NCBI GenBank assembly: GCA_964019055.1
Contig: OZ025214.1
Span: 10,367,101 to 10,431,100 of the forward strand
Reading direction: 5' to 3'
DNA: 64,000 nt
Source of the DNA: Anthopleura xanthogrammica
Taxonomy: Eukaryota > Cnidaria > Anthozoa > Actiniaria > Actiniidae
Under the pieces are notes generated by a model. The model ran no database searches, was not told the origin of the DNA, and saw only the letters and a list, made by a program, of their open reading frames with translations. Every line of letters starts with the position of its first letter. Position 1 is the stretch's first letter. This document shows positions 36,115 through 48,581 of this stretch, in pieces. The position numbers and the translations under genes are program-made.

Positions 36115-36852
36115 TCTTTTGCTTTCTTCTCGATCAACTCACTCATTCGTATACACTTTTCTTTAGCACAATCACTAGCTATCCAAATCTTCGCCTCCAC
36201 TCACTGACTAATAACAAACGATCTATGAACAACATTCAAATGGCTTCTTTCAACTGGCTGCTAATCGAATTAAAGGACTCGTCTGCGTAATGGTTTAAAT
36301 GGCACCAAGCACTCCAATGGCTTTGCAGTTGCAACTCCGCTCTTTCTCAATGATACAAGTCTGTTTGCAAGCAGTAAAAGTCTCGCCATTCAATGCACGC
36401 GCAAATGTTCTTCTAGCTACAAAACGATTGTGACGTAGTGTTCGATTACTTACGTCTGGCGTTCCACGGCTCGCACATCCACGGCGCTTTGGAAAGGTCA
36501 TTTTCTTTGGATTGGAGCTGCCTAAAGCTGAAAAGATAAGGAAACAACTGTTAGTTACGAAGCAGCATCTGCAAGTCAATGCATCTACACATCAAAAACA
36601 GTAGCAAGTAGTTGAAGGATAGTTTATTCAATAGGAATAAAGAACTATCAGCCGAGTCTGACATGGATCGCAAATCAAGGTTAGCAAGCAGCAGGTAGTT
36701 TGGCTTTCATGTTGGCAGTTTAGAGGGTTTGTGCATCGGGTTACGGTTACGATTGTAGGGAGGGTTAGAGTTAACATTGAGCTAGGGTTTGAGTGGAGTT
36801 AGGGTTAGCATTGAGCTAGGGTTTAAGTAGAGTTAGGGTTTGTGGAAAGCTA
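36115..36852. other. Unit spacer after 5S (738 bp)
   Basis: Same as the other spacers, including the unidentified frame at 36295-36501. Confidence 0.7.
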
Positions 36853-37912
36853 GGGTTAGAATTCGCACTAGGGTTGGTTACGATTCACACTAGGTTTACG
36901 ATCTGTGCTAGGGTTTGTGGAAAGCTAAAGGTAAAATACGAGCTAGGGTTTACTATTCGCACTAAGTTTACAATCTGCGCTAGGGTTTGAGCGCAGTTAG
37001 GGTTAACTTTCTAGGGTTTGAGTGGACTAGTTAGGGTTAACTTTCTAGGGTTTGTGGAAAGCTAGGGTTAGAATTCGCACTAGGGTTGGTTACGATTCAC
37101 ACTAGGTTTACGATCTGTGCTAGGGTTTGTGGAAAGCTAAAGGTAAAATACGAGCTAGGGTTTACTATTCGCACTAAGTTTACAATCTGCGCTAGGGTTT
37201 GAGCGCAGTTAGGGTTAACTTTCTAGGGTTTGAGTGGACTAGTTAGGGTTAACTTTCTAGGGTTTGTGGAAAGCTAGGGTTAGAATTCGCACTAGGGTTG
37301 GTTACGATTCACACTAGGTTTACGATCTGTGCTAGGGTTTGTGGAAAGCTAAAGGTAAAATACGAGCTAGGGTTTACTATTCGCACTAAGTTTACAATCT
37401 GCGCTAGGGTTTGAGCGCAGTTAGGGTTAACTTTCTAGGGTTTGAGTGGACTAGTTAGGGTTAACTTTCTAGGGTTTGTGGAAAGCTAGGGTTAGAATTC
37501 GCACTAGGGTTGGTTACGATTCACACTAGGTTTACGATCTGTGCTAGGGTTTGTGGAAAGCTAAAGGTAAAATACGAGCTAGGGTTTACTATTCGCACTA
37601 AGTTTACAATCTGCGCTAGGGTTTGAGCGCAGTTAGGGTTAACTTTCTAGGGTTTGAGTGGACTAGTTAGGGTTAACTTTCTAGGGTTTGTGGAAAGCTA
37701 GGGTTAGAATTCGCACTAGGGTTGGTTACGATTCACACTAGGTTTACGATCTGTGCTAGGGTTTGTGGAAAGCTAAAGGTAAAATACGAGCTAGGGTTTA
37801 CTATTCGCACTAAGTTTACAATCTGCGCTAGGGTTTGAGCGCAGTTAGGGTTAACTTTCTAGGGTTTGAGTGGACTAGTTAGGGTTAACTTTCTAGGGTT
37901 TGTGGAAAGCTA
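36853..37912. repeat. 212-bp satellite, five copies
   Basis: Five copies, then the diverged tail to 38117. Confidence 0.95.
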
Positions 37913-38116
37913 GGGTTAGAATTCGCACTAGAGTTAGTATTCGCACTAGGTTTACGATCGTTACTAGGGTTTGTGGAAAGGTAAAGGTAAGATACAAGCT
38001 AGGATGACTTATCCAGCTAGGGTTACACATGCAGTTGGGGTTTGCAGAAAGGTAGGTACAGGGAACCTTCAAGGTAGGGTTGAAGTTGGAGGTAGCTGGC
38101 AGCAAGCAAACAAACA

Positions 38117-38117
<1 letters not shown>

Positions 38118-38177
<60 letters not shown>
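38118..38177. repeat. (GTTA)15 microsatellite
   Basis: Fifteen perfect units before an intact U1 gene. Confidence 0.95.
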
Positions 38178-38180
<3 letters not shown>

Positions 38181-38197
38181 GTTTGTTTGAAGTTGTT

Positions 38198-38234
<37 letters not shown>

Positions 38235-38240
38235 ATTATA

Positions 38241-38272
<32 letters not shown>

Positions 38273-38363
38273 GGGGTCAACCCAATCGAAGTGCAATGAG
38301 AGGGCCTCACCCTGAGAGGACTGCCTTCATGATCACAGTGAACCTCCCGCGTCAGGTAAGTAT
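38198..38363 (-). ncRNA. U1: U1 snRNA (intact)
   Basis: Same sequence as 15748-15913; both LINE targets are empty. Confidence 0.96.
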
Positions 38364-38414
38364 GCTTGATCAAGCCGCCACATTACTCACCTCTCCTGCA
38401 TCCTGAACTTGCAG

Positions 38415-38424
38415 CGTGTGGGAT
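38415..38424 (-). promoter_or_regulatory. Candidate U1 PSE-like element
   Basis: ATCCCACACG at -61 from the start at 38363. Confidence 0.6.
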
Positions 38425-38524
38425 TTGCTGTCAACCTGGCCTTGTTCTGTGGGGGCAAGCACAAAGCTACTTAGTTAGTTACTTAGTTAGTTTTTCTTTG
38501 AGGTTGAAAAATCTTCCCGAAGGA

Positions 38525-38712
38525 AGTGGGCCGTACACGGAGGTAGTGCAATACCGAGACAACCCGTGGCTGGGACGAGGCAAGCCTCTTTTCCACAGCC
38601 CAGTTCCAAAAATCAGTTTAATATATGAGCTACTCAATGAGCAGCGTATCAGATATTAAGCTGATAAGAACAGATACTACACTTGATCTTAGCCAAAAGG
38701 CCGAGAAGCGAT
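38525..38712 (-). ncRNA. U2: U2 snRNA (intact)
   Basis: Same sequence as 13058-13245, with the LINE-C target empty. Confidence 0.95.
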
Positions 38713-38763
38713 AAACCAATCCATCCCACCCTCCACCAGCCCTTCAACAATACTACTCCCAAC

Positions 38764-38773
38764 CATGTGGGAT
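38764..38773 (-). promoter_or_regulatory. Candidate U2 PSE-like element
   Basis: ATCCCACATG at -61 from the start at 38712. Confidence 0.6.
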
Positions 38774-39007
38774 CGACACCCATACGCAGCTTCCTACCTA
38801 CTCTACCTACTCTACCTACCTGCTCACTCACTCGCACTACTCACTACTCACTACTCAACCAACCCACTGCAAACACAACCCTCAAACCAAAATTTTGACA
38901 GGGGTCCCCCCCACCCCTAGCTTCTTCACAGAAAGACTCCAACAACAACCCACTCAACTGCTCCAAAAACACCGCTACAAAACCTTTAAACTGCAACTTT
39001 ATTCTTC

Positions 39008-39127
39008 GTCTACGGCCATACCACCGGGAAAAAACCGGTTCTCGTCCGATCACCGAAGTCAAGCCCGGTAGGGCCAGGTTAGTACTTGGATGGGTGACCG
39101 CCTGGGAATACCTGGTGCTGTAGACTT
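39008..39127 (+). rRNA. 5S: 5S rRNA
   Basis: Intact, with the TTTCTTTT terminator directly after. Confidence 0.97.
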
Positions 39128-39865
39128 TCTTTTGCTTTCTTCTCGATCAACTCACTCATTCGTATACACTTTTCTTTAGCACAATCACTAGCTATCCAAA
39201 TCTTCGCCTCCACTCACTGACTAATAACAAACGATCTATGAACAACATTCAAATGGCTTCTTTCAACTGGCTGCTAATCGAATTAAAGGACTCGTCTGCG
39301 TAATGGTTTAAATGGCACCAAGCACTCCAATGGCTTTGCAGTTGCAACTCCGCTCTTTCTCAATGATACAAGTCTGTTTGCAAGCAGTAAAAGTCTCGCC
39401 ATTCAATGCACGCGCAAATGTTCTTCTAGCTACAAAACGATTGTGACGTAGTGTTCGATTACTTACGTCTGGCGTTCCACGGCTCGCACATCCACGGCGC
39501 TTTGGAAAGGTCATTTTCTTTGGATTGGAGCTGCCTAAAGCTGAAAAGATAAGGAAACAACTGTTAGTTACGAAGCAGCATCTGCAAGTCAATGCATCTA
39601 CACATCAAAAACAGTAGCAAGTAGTTGAAGGATAGTTTATTCAATAGGAATAAAGAACTATCAGCCGAGTCTGACATGGATCGCAAATCAAGGTTAGCAA
39701 GCAGCAGGTAGTTTGGCTTTCATGTTGGCAGTTTAGAGGGTTTGTGCATCGGGTTACGGTTACGATTGTAGGGAGGGTTAGAGTTAACATTGAGCTAGGG
39801 TTTGAGTGGAGTTAGGGTTAGCATTGAGCTAGGGTTTAAGTAGAGTTAGGGTTTGTGGAAAGCTA
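39128..39865. other. Unit spacer after 5S (738 bp)
   Basis: No recognised gene; the unidentified frame is at 39308-39514. Confidence 0.7.
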
Positions 39866-40925
39866 GGGTTAGAATTCGCACTAGGGTTGGTTACGATTCA
39901 CACTAGGTTTACGATCTGTGCTAGGGTTTGTGGAAAGCTAAAGGTAAAATACGAGCTAGGGTTTACTATTCGCACTAAGTTTACAATCTGCGCTAGGGTT
40001 TGAGCGCAGTTAGGGTTAACTTTCTAGGGTTTGAGTGGACTAGTTAGGGTTAACTTTCTAGGGTTTGTGGAAAGCTAGGGTTAGAATTCGCACTAGGGTT
40101 GGTTACGATTCACACTAGGTTTACGATCTGTGCTAGGGTTTGTGGAAAGCTAAAGGTAAAATACGAGCTAGGGTTTACTATTCGCACTAAGTTTACAATC
40201 TGCGCTAGGGTTTGAGCGCAGTTAGGGTTAACTTTCTAGGGTTTGAGTGGACTAGTTAGGGTTAACTTTCTAGGGTTTGTGGAAAGCTAGGGTTAGAATT
40301 CGCACTAGGGTTGGTTACGATTCACACTAGGTTTACGATCTGTGCTAGGGTTTGTGGAAAGCTAAAGGTAAAATACGAGCTAGGGTTTACTATTCGCACT
40401 AAGTTTACAATCTGCGCTAGGGTTTGAGCGCAGTTAGGGTTAACTTTCTAGGGTTTGAGTGGACTAGTTAGGGTTAACTTTCTAGGGTTTGTGGAAAGCT
40501 AGGGTTAGAATTCGCACTAGGGTTGGTTACGATTCACACTAGGTTTACGATCTGTGCTAGGGTTTGTGGAAAGCTAAAGGTAAAATACGAGCTAGGGTTT
40601 ACTATTCGCACTAAGTTTACAATCTGCGCTAGGGTTTGAGCGCAGTTAGGGTTAACTTTCTAGGGTTTGAGTGGACTAGTTAGGGTTAACTTTCTAGGGT
40701 TTGTGGAAAGCTAGGGTTAGAATTCGCACTAGGGTTGGTTACGATTCACACTAGGTTTACGATCTGTGCTAGGGTTTGTGGAAAGCTAAAGGTAAAATAC
40801 GAGCTAGGGTTTACTATTCGCACTAAGTTTACAATCTGCGCTAGGGTTTGAGCGCAGTTAGGGTTAACTTTCTAGGGTTTGAGTGGACTAGTTAGGGTTA
40901 ACTTTCTAGGGTTTGTGGAAAGCTA
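39866..40925. repeat. 212-bp satellite, five copies
   Basis: Five copies, then the diverged tail to 41130. Confidence 0.95.
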
Positions 40926-41129
40926 GGGTTAGAATTCGCACTAGAGTTAGTATTCGCACTAGGTTTACGATCGTTACTAGGGTTTGTGGAAAGGTAAAGG
41001 TAAGATACAAGCTAGGATGACTTATCCAGCTAGGGTTACACATGCAGTTGGGGTTTGCAGAAAGGTAGGTACAGGGAACCTTCAAGGTAGGGTTGAAGTT
41101 GGAGGTAGCTGGCAGCAAGCAAACAAACA

Positions 41130-41130
<1 letters not shown>

Positions 41131-41190
<60 letters not shown>
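41131..41190. repeat. (GTTA)15 microsatellite
   Basis: Fifteen perfect units. Confidence 0.95.
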
Positions 41191-41193
<3 letters not shown>

Positions 41194-41210
41194 GTTTGTT
41201 TGAAGTTGTT

Positions 41211-41247
<37 letters not shown>

Positions 41248-41253
41248 ATTATA

Positions 41254-41285
<32 letters not shown>

Positions 41286-41376
41286 GGGGTCAACCCAATC
41301 GAAGTGCAATGAGAGGGCCTCACCCTGAGAGGACTGCCTTCATGATCACAGTGAACCTCCCGCGTCAGGTAAGTAT
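41211..41376 (-). ncRNA. U1: U1 snRNA (intact)
   Basis: Same sequence as 15748-15913. Confidence 0.96.
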
Positions 41377-41427
41377 GCTTGATCAAGCCGCCACATTACT
41401 CACCTCTCCTGCATCCTGAACTTGCAG

Positions 41428-41437
41428 CGTGTGGGAT
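41428..41437 (-). promoter_or_regulatory. Candidate U1 PSE-like element
   Basis: ATCCCACACG at -61 from the start at 41376. Confidence 0.6.
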
Positions 41438-41537
41438 TTGCTGTCAACCTGGCCTTGTTCTGTGGGGGCAAGCACAAAGCTACTTAGTTAGTTACTTAGT
41501 TAGTTTTTCTTTGAGGTTGAAAAATCTTCCCGAAGGA

Positions 41538-41725
41538 AGTGGGCCGTACACGGAGGTAGTGCAATACCGAGACAACCCGTGGCTGGGACGAGGCAAGCCT
41601 CTTTTCCACAGCCCAGTTCCAAAAATCAGTTTAATATATGAGCTACTCAATGAGCAGCGTATCAGATATTAAGCTGATAAGAACAGATACTACACTTGAT
41701 CTTAGCCAAAAGGCCGAGAAGCGAT
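41538..41725 (-). ncRNA. U2: U2 snRNA (intact)
   Basis: Same sequence as 13058-13245. Confidence 0.95.
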
Positions 41726-41776
41726 AAACCAATCCATCCCACCCTCCACCAGCCCTTCAACAATACTACTCCCAAC

Positions 41777-41786
41777 CATGTGGGAT
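41777..41786 (-). promoter_or_regulatory. Candidate U2 PSE-like element
   Basis: ATCCCACATG at -61 from the start at 41725. Confidence 0.6.
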
Positions 41787-42020
41787 CGACACCCATACGC
41801 AGCTTCCTACCTACTCTACCTACTCTACCTACCTGCTCACTCACTCGCACTACTCACTACTCACTACTCAACCAACCCACTGCAAACACAACCCTCAAAC
41901 CAAAATTTTGACAGGGGTCCCCCCCACCCCTAGCTTCTTCACAGAAAGACTCCAACAACAACCCACTCAACTGCTCCAAAAACACCGCTACAAAACCTTT
42001 AAACTGCAACTTTATTCTTC

Positions 42021-42140
42021 GTCTACGGCCATACCACCGGGAAAAAACCGGTTCTCGTCCGATCACCGAAGTCAAGCCCGGTAGGGCCAGGTTAGTACTT
42101 GGATGGGTGACCGCCTGGGAATACCTGGTGCTGTAGACTT
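42021..42140 (+). rRNA. 5S: 5S rRNA
   Basis: Intact, with terminator. Confidence 0.97.
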
Positions 42141-42878
42141 TCTTTTGCTTTCTTCTCGATCAACTCACTCATTCGTATACACTTTTCTTTAGCACAATCA
42201 CTAGCTATCCAAATCTTCGCCTCCACTCACTGACTAATAACAAACGATCTATGAACAACATTCAAATGGCTTCTTTCAACTGGCTGCTAATCGAATTAAA
42301 GGACTCGTCTGCGTAATGGTTTAAATGGCACCAAGCACTCCAATGGCTTTGCAGTTGCAACTCCGCTCTTTCTCAATGATACAAGTCTGTTTGCAAGCAG
42401 TAAAAGTCTCGCCATTCAATGCACGCGCAAATGTTCTTCTAGCTACAAAACGATTGTGACGTAGTGTTCGATTACTTACGTCTGGCGTTCCACGGCTCGC
42501 ACATCCACGGCGCTTTGGAAAGGTCATTTTCTTTGGATTGGAGCTGCCTAAAGCTGAAAAGATAAGGAAACAACTGTTAGTTACGAAGCAGCATCTGCAA
42601 GTCAATGCATCTACACATCAAAAACAGTAGCAAGTAGTTGAAGGATAGTTTATTCAATAGGAATAAAGAACTATCAGCCGAGTCTGACATGGATCGCAAA
42701 TCAAGGTTAGCAAGCAGCAGGTAGTTTGGCTTTCATGTTGGCAGTTTAGAGGGTTTGTGCATCGGGTTACGGTTACGATTGTAGGGAGGGTTAGAGTTAA
42801 CATTGAGCTAGGGTTTGAGTGGAGTTAGGGTTAGCATTGAGCTAGGGTTTAAGTAGAGTTAGGGTTTGTGGAAAGCTA
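42141..42878. other. Unit spacer after 5S (738 bp)
   Basis: No recognised gene; the unidentified frame is at 42321-42527. Confidence 0.7.
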
Positions 42879-43938
42879 GGGTTAGAATTCGCACTAGGGT
42901 TGGTTACGATTCACACTAGGTTTACGATCTGTGCTAGGGTTTGTGGAAAGCTAAAGGTAAAATACGAGCTAGGGTTTACTATTCGCACTAAGTTTACAAT
43001 CTGCGCTAGGGTTTGAGCGCAGTTAGGGTTAACTTTCTAGGGTTTGAGTGGACTAGTTAGGGTTAACTTTCTAGGGTTTGTGGAAAGCTAGGGTTAGAAT
43101 TCGCACTAGGGTTGGTTACGATTCACACTAGGTTTACGATCTGTGCTAGGGTTTGTGGAAAGCTAAAGGTAAAATACGAGCTAGGGTTTACTATTCGCAC
43201 TAAGTTTACAATCTGCGCTAGGGTTTGAGCGCAGTTAGGGTTAACTTTCTAGGGTTTGAGTGGACTAGTTAGGGTTAACTTTCTAGGGTTTGTGGAAAGC
43301 TAGGGTTAGAATTCGCACTAGGGTTGGTTACGATTCACACTAGGTTTACGATCTGTGCTAGGGTTTGTGGAAAGCTAAAGGTAAAATACGAGCTAGGGTT
43401 TACTATTCGCACTAAGTTTACAATCTGCGCTAGGGTTTGAGCGCAGTTAGGGTTAACTTTCTAGGGTTTGAGTGGACTAGTTAGGGTTAACTTTCTAGGG
43501 TTTGTGGAAAGCTAGGGTTAGAATTCGCACTAGGGTTGGTTACGATTCACACTAGGTTTACGATCTGTGCTAGGGTTTGTGGAAAGCTAAAGGTAAAATA
43601 CGAGCTAGGGTTTACTATTCGCACTAAGTTTACAATCTGCGCTAGGGTTTGAGCGCAGTTAGGGTTAACTTTCTAGGGTTTGAGTGGACTAGTTAGGGTT
43701 AACTTTCTAGGGTTTGTGGAAAGCTAGGGTTAGAATTCGCACTAGGGTTGGTTACGATTCACACTAGGTTTACGATCTGTGCTAGGGTTTGTGGAAAGCT
43801 AAAGGTAAAATACGAGCTAGGGTTTACTATTCGCACTAAGTTTACAATCTGCGCTAGGGTTTGAGCGCAGTTAGGGTTAACTTTCTAGGGTTTGAGTGGA
43901 CTAGTTAGGGTTAACTTTCTAGGGTTTGTGGAAAGCTA
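42879..43938. repeat. 212-bp satellite, five copies
   Basis: Five copies, then the diverged tail to 44143. Confidence 0.95.
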
Positions 43939-44142
43939 GGGTTAGAATTCGCACTAGAGTTAGTATTCGCACTAGGTTTACGATCGTTACTAGGGTTTGT
44001 GGAAAGGTAAAGGTAAGATACAAGCTAGGATGACTTATCCAGCTAGGGTTACACATGCAGTTGGGGTTTGCAGAAAGGTAGGTACAGGGAACCTTCAAGG
44101 TAGGGTTGAAGTTGGAGGTAGCTGGCAGCAAGCAAACAAACA

Positions 44143-44143
<1 letters not shown>

Positions 44144-44207
<64 letters not shown>
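44144..44207. repeat. (GTTA)16 microsatellite
   Basis: Sixteen perfect units. Confidence 0.95.
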
Positions 44208-44210
<3 letters not shown>

Positions 44211-44227
44211 GTTTGTTTGAAGTTGTT

Positions 44228-44264
<37 letters not shown>

Positions 44265-44270
44265 ATTATA

Positions 44271-44302
<32 letters not shown>

Positions 44303-44393
44303 GGGGTCAACCCAATCGAAGTGCAATGAGAGGGCCTCACCCTGAGAGGACTGCCTTCATGATCACAGTGAACCTCCCGCGTCAGGTAAGTAT
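44228..44393 (-). ncRNA. U1: U1 snRNA (intact)
   Basis: Same sequence as 15748-15913; the last intact U1 in the window. Confidence 0.96.
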
Positions 44394-44444
44394 GCTTGAT
44401 CAAGCCGCCACATTACTCACCTCTCCTGCATCCTGAACTTGCAG

Positions 44445-44454
44445 CGTGTGGGAT
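44445..44454 (-). promoter_or_regulatory. Candidate U1 PSE-like element
   Basis: ATCCCACACG at -61 from the start at 44393. Confidence 0.6.
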
Positions 44455-44554
44455 TTGCTGTCAACCTGGCCTTGTTCTGTGGGGGCAAGCACAAAGCTAC
44501 TTAGTTAGTTACTTAGTTAGTTTTTCTTTGAGGTTGAAAAATCTTCCCGAAGGA

Positions 44555-44742
44555 AGTGGGCCGTACACGGAGGTAGTGCAATACCGAGACAACCCGTGGC
44601 TGGGACGAGGCAAGCCTCTTTTCCACAGCCCAGTTCCAAAAATCAGTTTAATATATGAGCTACTCAATGAGCAGCGTATCAGATATTAAGCTGATAAGAA
44701 CAGATACTACACTTGATCTTAGCCAAAAGGCCGAGAAGCGAT
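44555..44742 (-). ncRNA. U2: U2 snRNA (intact)
   Basis: Same sequence as 13058-13245. Confidence 0.95.
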
Positions 44743-44793
44743 AAACCAATCCATCCCACCCTCCACCAGCCCTTCAACAATACTACTCCCAAC

Positions 44794-44803
44794 CATGTGG
44801 GAT
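44794..44803 (-). promoter_or_regulatory. Candidate U2 PSE-like element
   Basis: ATCCCACATG at -61 from the start at 44742. Confidence 0.6.
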
Positions 44804-45037
44804 CGACACCCATACGCAGCTTCCTACCTACTCTACCTACTCTACCTACCTGCTCACTCACTCGCACTACTCACTACTCACTACTCAACCAACCCACTGC
44901 AAACACAACCCTCAAACCAAAATTTTGACAGGGGTCCCCCCCACCCCTAGCTTCTTCACAGAAAGACTCCAACAACAACCCACTCAACTGCTCCAAAAAC
45001 ACCGCTACAAAACCTTTAAACTGCAACTTTATTCTTC

Positions 45038-45157
45038 GTCTACGGCCATACCACCGGGAAAAAACCGGTTCTCGTCCGATCACCGAAGTCAAGCCCGGTA
45101 GGGCCAGGTTAGTACTTGGATGGGTGACCGCCTGGGAATACCTGGTGCTGTAGACTT
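45038..45157 (+). rRNA. 5S: 5S rRNA
   Basis: Intact, with terminator; the last 5S in the window. Confidence 0.97.
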
Positions 45158-45895
45158 TCTTTTGCTTTCTTCTCGATCAACTCACTCATTCGTATACACT
45201 TTTCTTTAGCACAATCACTAGCTATCCAAATCTTCGCCTCCACTCACTGACTAATAACAAACGATCTATGAACAACATTCAAATGGCTTCTTTCAACTGG
45301 CTGCTAATCGAATTAAAGGACTCGTCTGCGTAATGGTTTAAATGGCACCAAGCACTCCAATGGCTTTGCAGTTGCAACTCCGCTCTTTCTCAATGATACA
45401 AGTCTGTTTGCAAGCAGTAAAAGTCTCGCCATTCAATGCACGCGCAAATGTTCTTCTAGCTACAAAACGATTGTGACGTAGTGTTCGATTACTTACGTCT
45501 GGCGTTCCACGGCTCGCACATCCACGGCGCTTTGGAAAGGTCATTTTCTTTGGATTGGAGCTGCCTAAAGCTGAAAAGATAAGGAAACAACTGTTAGTTA
45601 CGAAGCAGCATCTGCAAGTCAATGCATCTACACATCAAAAACAGTAGCAAGTAGTTGAAGGATAGTTTATTCAATAGGAATAAAGAACTATCAGCCGAGT
45701 CTGACATGGATCGCAAATCAAGGTTAGCAAGCAGCAGGTAGTTTGGCTTTCATGTTGGCAGTTTAGAGGGTTTGTGCATCGGGTTACGGTTACGATTGTA
45801 GGGAGGGTTAGAGTTAACATTGAGCTAGGGTTTGAGTGGAGTTAGGGTTAGCATTGAGCTAGGGTTTAAGTAGAGTTAGGGTTTGTGGAAAGCTA
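45158..45895. other. Unit spacer after 5S (738 bp)
   Basis: No recognised gene; the unidentified frame is at 45338-45544. Confidence 0.7.
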
Positions 45896-47803
45896 GGGTT
45901 AGAATTCGCACTAGGGTTGGTTACGATTCACACTAGGTTTACGATCTGTGCTAGGGTTTGTGGAAAGCTAAAGGTAAAATACGAGCTAGGGTTTACTATT
46001 CGCACTAAGTTTACAATCTGCGCTAGGGTTTGAGCGCAGTTAGGGTTAACTTTCTAGGGTTTGAGTGGACTAGTTAGGGTTAACTTTCTAGGGTTTGTGG
46101 AAAGCTAGGGTTAGAATTCGCACTAGGGTTGGTTACGATTCACACTAGGTTTACGATCTGTGCTAGGGTTTGTGGAAAGCTAAAGGTAAAATACGAGCTA
46201 GGGTTTACTATTCGCACTAAGTTTACAATCTGCGCTAGGGTTTGAGCGCAGTTAGGGTTAACTTTCTAGGGTTTGAGTGGACTAGTTAGGGTTAACTTTC
46301 TAGGGTTTGTGGAAAGCTAGGGTTAGAATTCGCACTAGGGTTGGTTACGATTCACACTAGGTTTACGATCTGTGCTAGGGTTTGTGGAAAGCTAAAGGTA
46401 AAATACGAGCTAGGGTTTACTATTCGCACTAAGTTTACAATCTGCGCTAGGGTTTGAGCGCAGTTAGGGTTAACTTTCTAGGGTTTGAGTGGACTAGTTA
46501 GGGTTAACTTTCTAGGGTTTGTGGAAAGCTAGGGTTAGAATTCGCACTAGGGTTGGTTACGATTCACACTAGGTTTACGATCTGTGCTAGGGTTTGTGGA
46601 AAGCTAAAGGTAAAATACGAGCTAGGGTTTACTATTCGCACTAAGTTTACAATCTGCGCTAGGGTTTGAGCGCAGTTAGGGTTAACTTTCTAGGGTTTGA
46701 GTGGACTAGTTAGGGTTAACTTTCTAGGGTTTGTGGAAAGCTAGGGTTAGAATTCGCACTAGGGTTGGTTACGATTCACACTAGGTTTACGATCTGTGCT
46801 AGGGTTTGTGGAAAGCTAAAGGTAAAATACGAGCTAGGGTTTACTATTCGCACTAAGTTTACAATCTGCGCTAGGGTTTGAGCGCAGTTAGGGTTAACTT
46901 TCTAGGGTTTGAGTGGACTAGTTAGGGTTAACTTTCTAGGGTTTGTGGAAAGCTAGGGTTAGAATTCGCACTAGGGTTGGTTACGATTCACACTAGGTTT
47001 ACGATCTGTGCTAGGGTTTGTGGAAAGCTAAAGGTAAAATACGAGCTAGGGTTTACTATTCGCACTAAGTTTACAATCTGCGCTAGGGTTTGAGCGCAGT
47101 TAGGGTTAACTTTCTAGGGTTTGAGTGGACTAGTTAGGGTTAACTTTCTAGGGTTTGTGGAAAGCTAGGGTTAGAATTCGCACTAGGGTTGGTTACGATT
47201 CACACTAGGTTTACGATCTGTGCTAGGGTTTGTGGAAAGCTAAAGGTAAAATACGAGCTAGGGTTTACTATTCGCACTAAGTTTACAATCTGCGCTAGGG
47301 TTTGAGCGCAGTTAGGGTTAACTTTCTAGGGTTTGAGTGGACTAGTTAGGGTTAACTTTCTAGGGTTTGTGGAAAGCTAGGGTTAGAATTCGCACTAGGG
47401 TTGGTTACGATTCACACTAGGTTTACGATCTGTGCTAGGGTTTGTGGAAAGCTAAAGGTAAAATACGAGCTAGGGTTTACTATTCGCACTAAGTTTACAA
47501 TCTGCGCTAGGGTTTGAGCGCAGTTAGGGTTAACTTTCTAGGGTTTGAGTGGACTAGTTAGGGTTAACTTTCTAGGGTTTGTGGAAAGCTAGGGTTAGAA
47601 TTCGCACTAGGGTTGGTTACGATTCACACTAGGTTTACGATCTGTGCTAGGGTTTGTGGAAAGCTAAAGGTAAAATACGAGCTAGGGTTTACTATTCGCA
47701 CTAAGTTTACAATCTGCGCTAGGGTTTGAGCGCAGTTAGGGTTAACTTTCTAGGGTTTGAGTGGACTAGTTAGGGTTAACTTTCTAGGGTTTGTGGAAAG
47801 CTA
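45896..47803. repeat. 212-bp satellite, expanded to nine copies
   Basis: 1908 bp, exactly nine periods of 212 bp, against five in every other complete array here. The diverged tail follows at 47804-48008. The extra four copies (848 bp) explain why this unit is longer than its neighbours. Unequal exchange within the satellite is the simple explanation. Confidence 0.95.
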
Positions 47804-48007
47804 GGGTTAGAATTCGCACTAGAGTTAGTATTCGCACTAGGTTTACGATCGTTACTAGGGTTTGTGGAAAGGTAAAGGTAAGATACAAGCTAGGATGACT
47901 TATCCAGCTAGGGTTACACATGCAGTTGGGGTTTGCAGAAAGGTAGGTACAGGGAACCTTCAAGGTAGGGTTGAAGTTGGAGGTAGCTGGCAGCAAGCAA
48001 ACAAACA

Positions 48008-48008
<1 letters not shown>

Positions 48009-48072
<64 letters not shown>
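48009..48072. repeat. (GTTA)16 microsatellite
   Basis: Sixteen perfect units before an interrupted U1 gene. Confidence 0.95.
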
Positions 48073-48075
<3 letters not shown>

Positions 48076-48092
48076 GTTTGTTTGAAGTTGTT

Positions 48093-48129
<37 letters not shown>

Positions 48130-48135
48130 ATTATA

Positions 48136-48167
<32 letters not shown>

Positions 48168-48255
48168 GGGGTCAACCCAATCGAAGTGCAATGAGAGGGC
48201 CTCACCCTGAGAGGACTGCCTTCATGATCACAGTGAACCTCCCGCGTCAGGTAAG
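48093..48255 (-). pseudogene. U1: U1 snRNA gene, disrupted (nt 4 to 3' end)
   Basis: Same break as at 1346-1508. At least three LINE-A copies follow; the U1 5' end and promoter lie beyond the window. Confidence 0.93.
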
Positions 48256-48581
48256 TTTTTTTTTATTTTTATTAAGGTAACCATTAACAAGGTTTACCAA
48301 GACATTTAATTTGACCAGTGGTACCCATTAACAAGGTGTACCAAGACATACATTAAAAATATATCATTTAAGTACACTACATTAAATAACTAATACCCAG
48401 ACAATTATTAAGAAACTTACCTAGGGGGGTTTAATGTGATCACTTATATAATTTAATTTTAATTTTAAATTTTAGGAATTGAAATGATTAAGGAGATTCC
48501 AAGAAACAAGAAAGAACCAAGAATGGTTCAAGAATGACTTCTTCATCAAGTTAAGACTACTCGGTGAAGAAGATTACAGAT

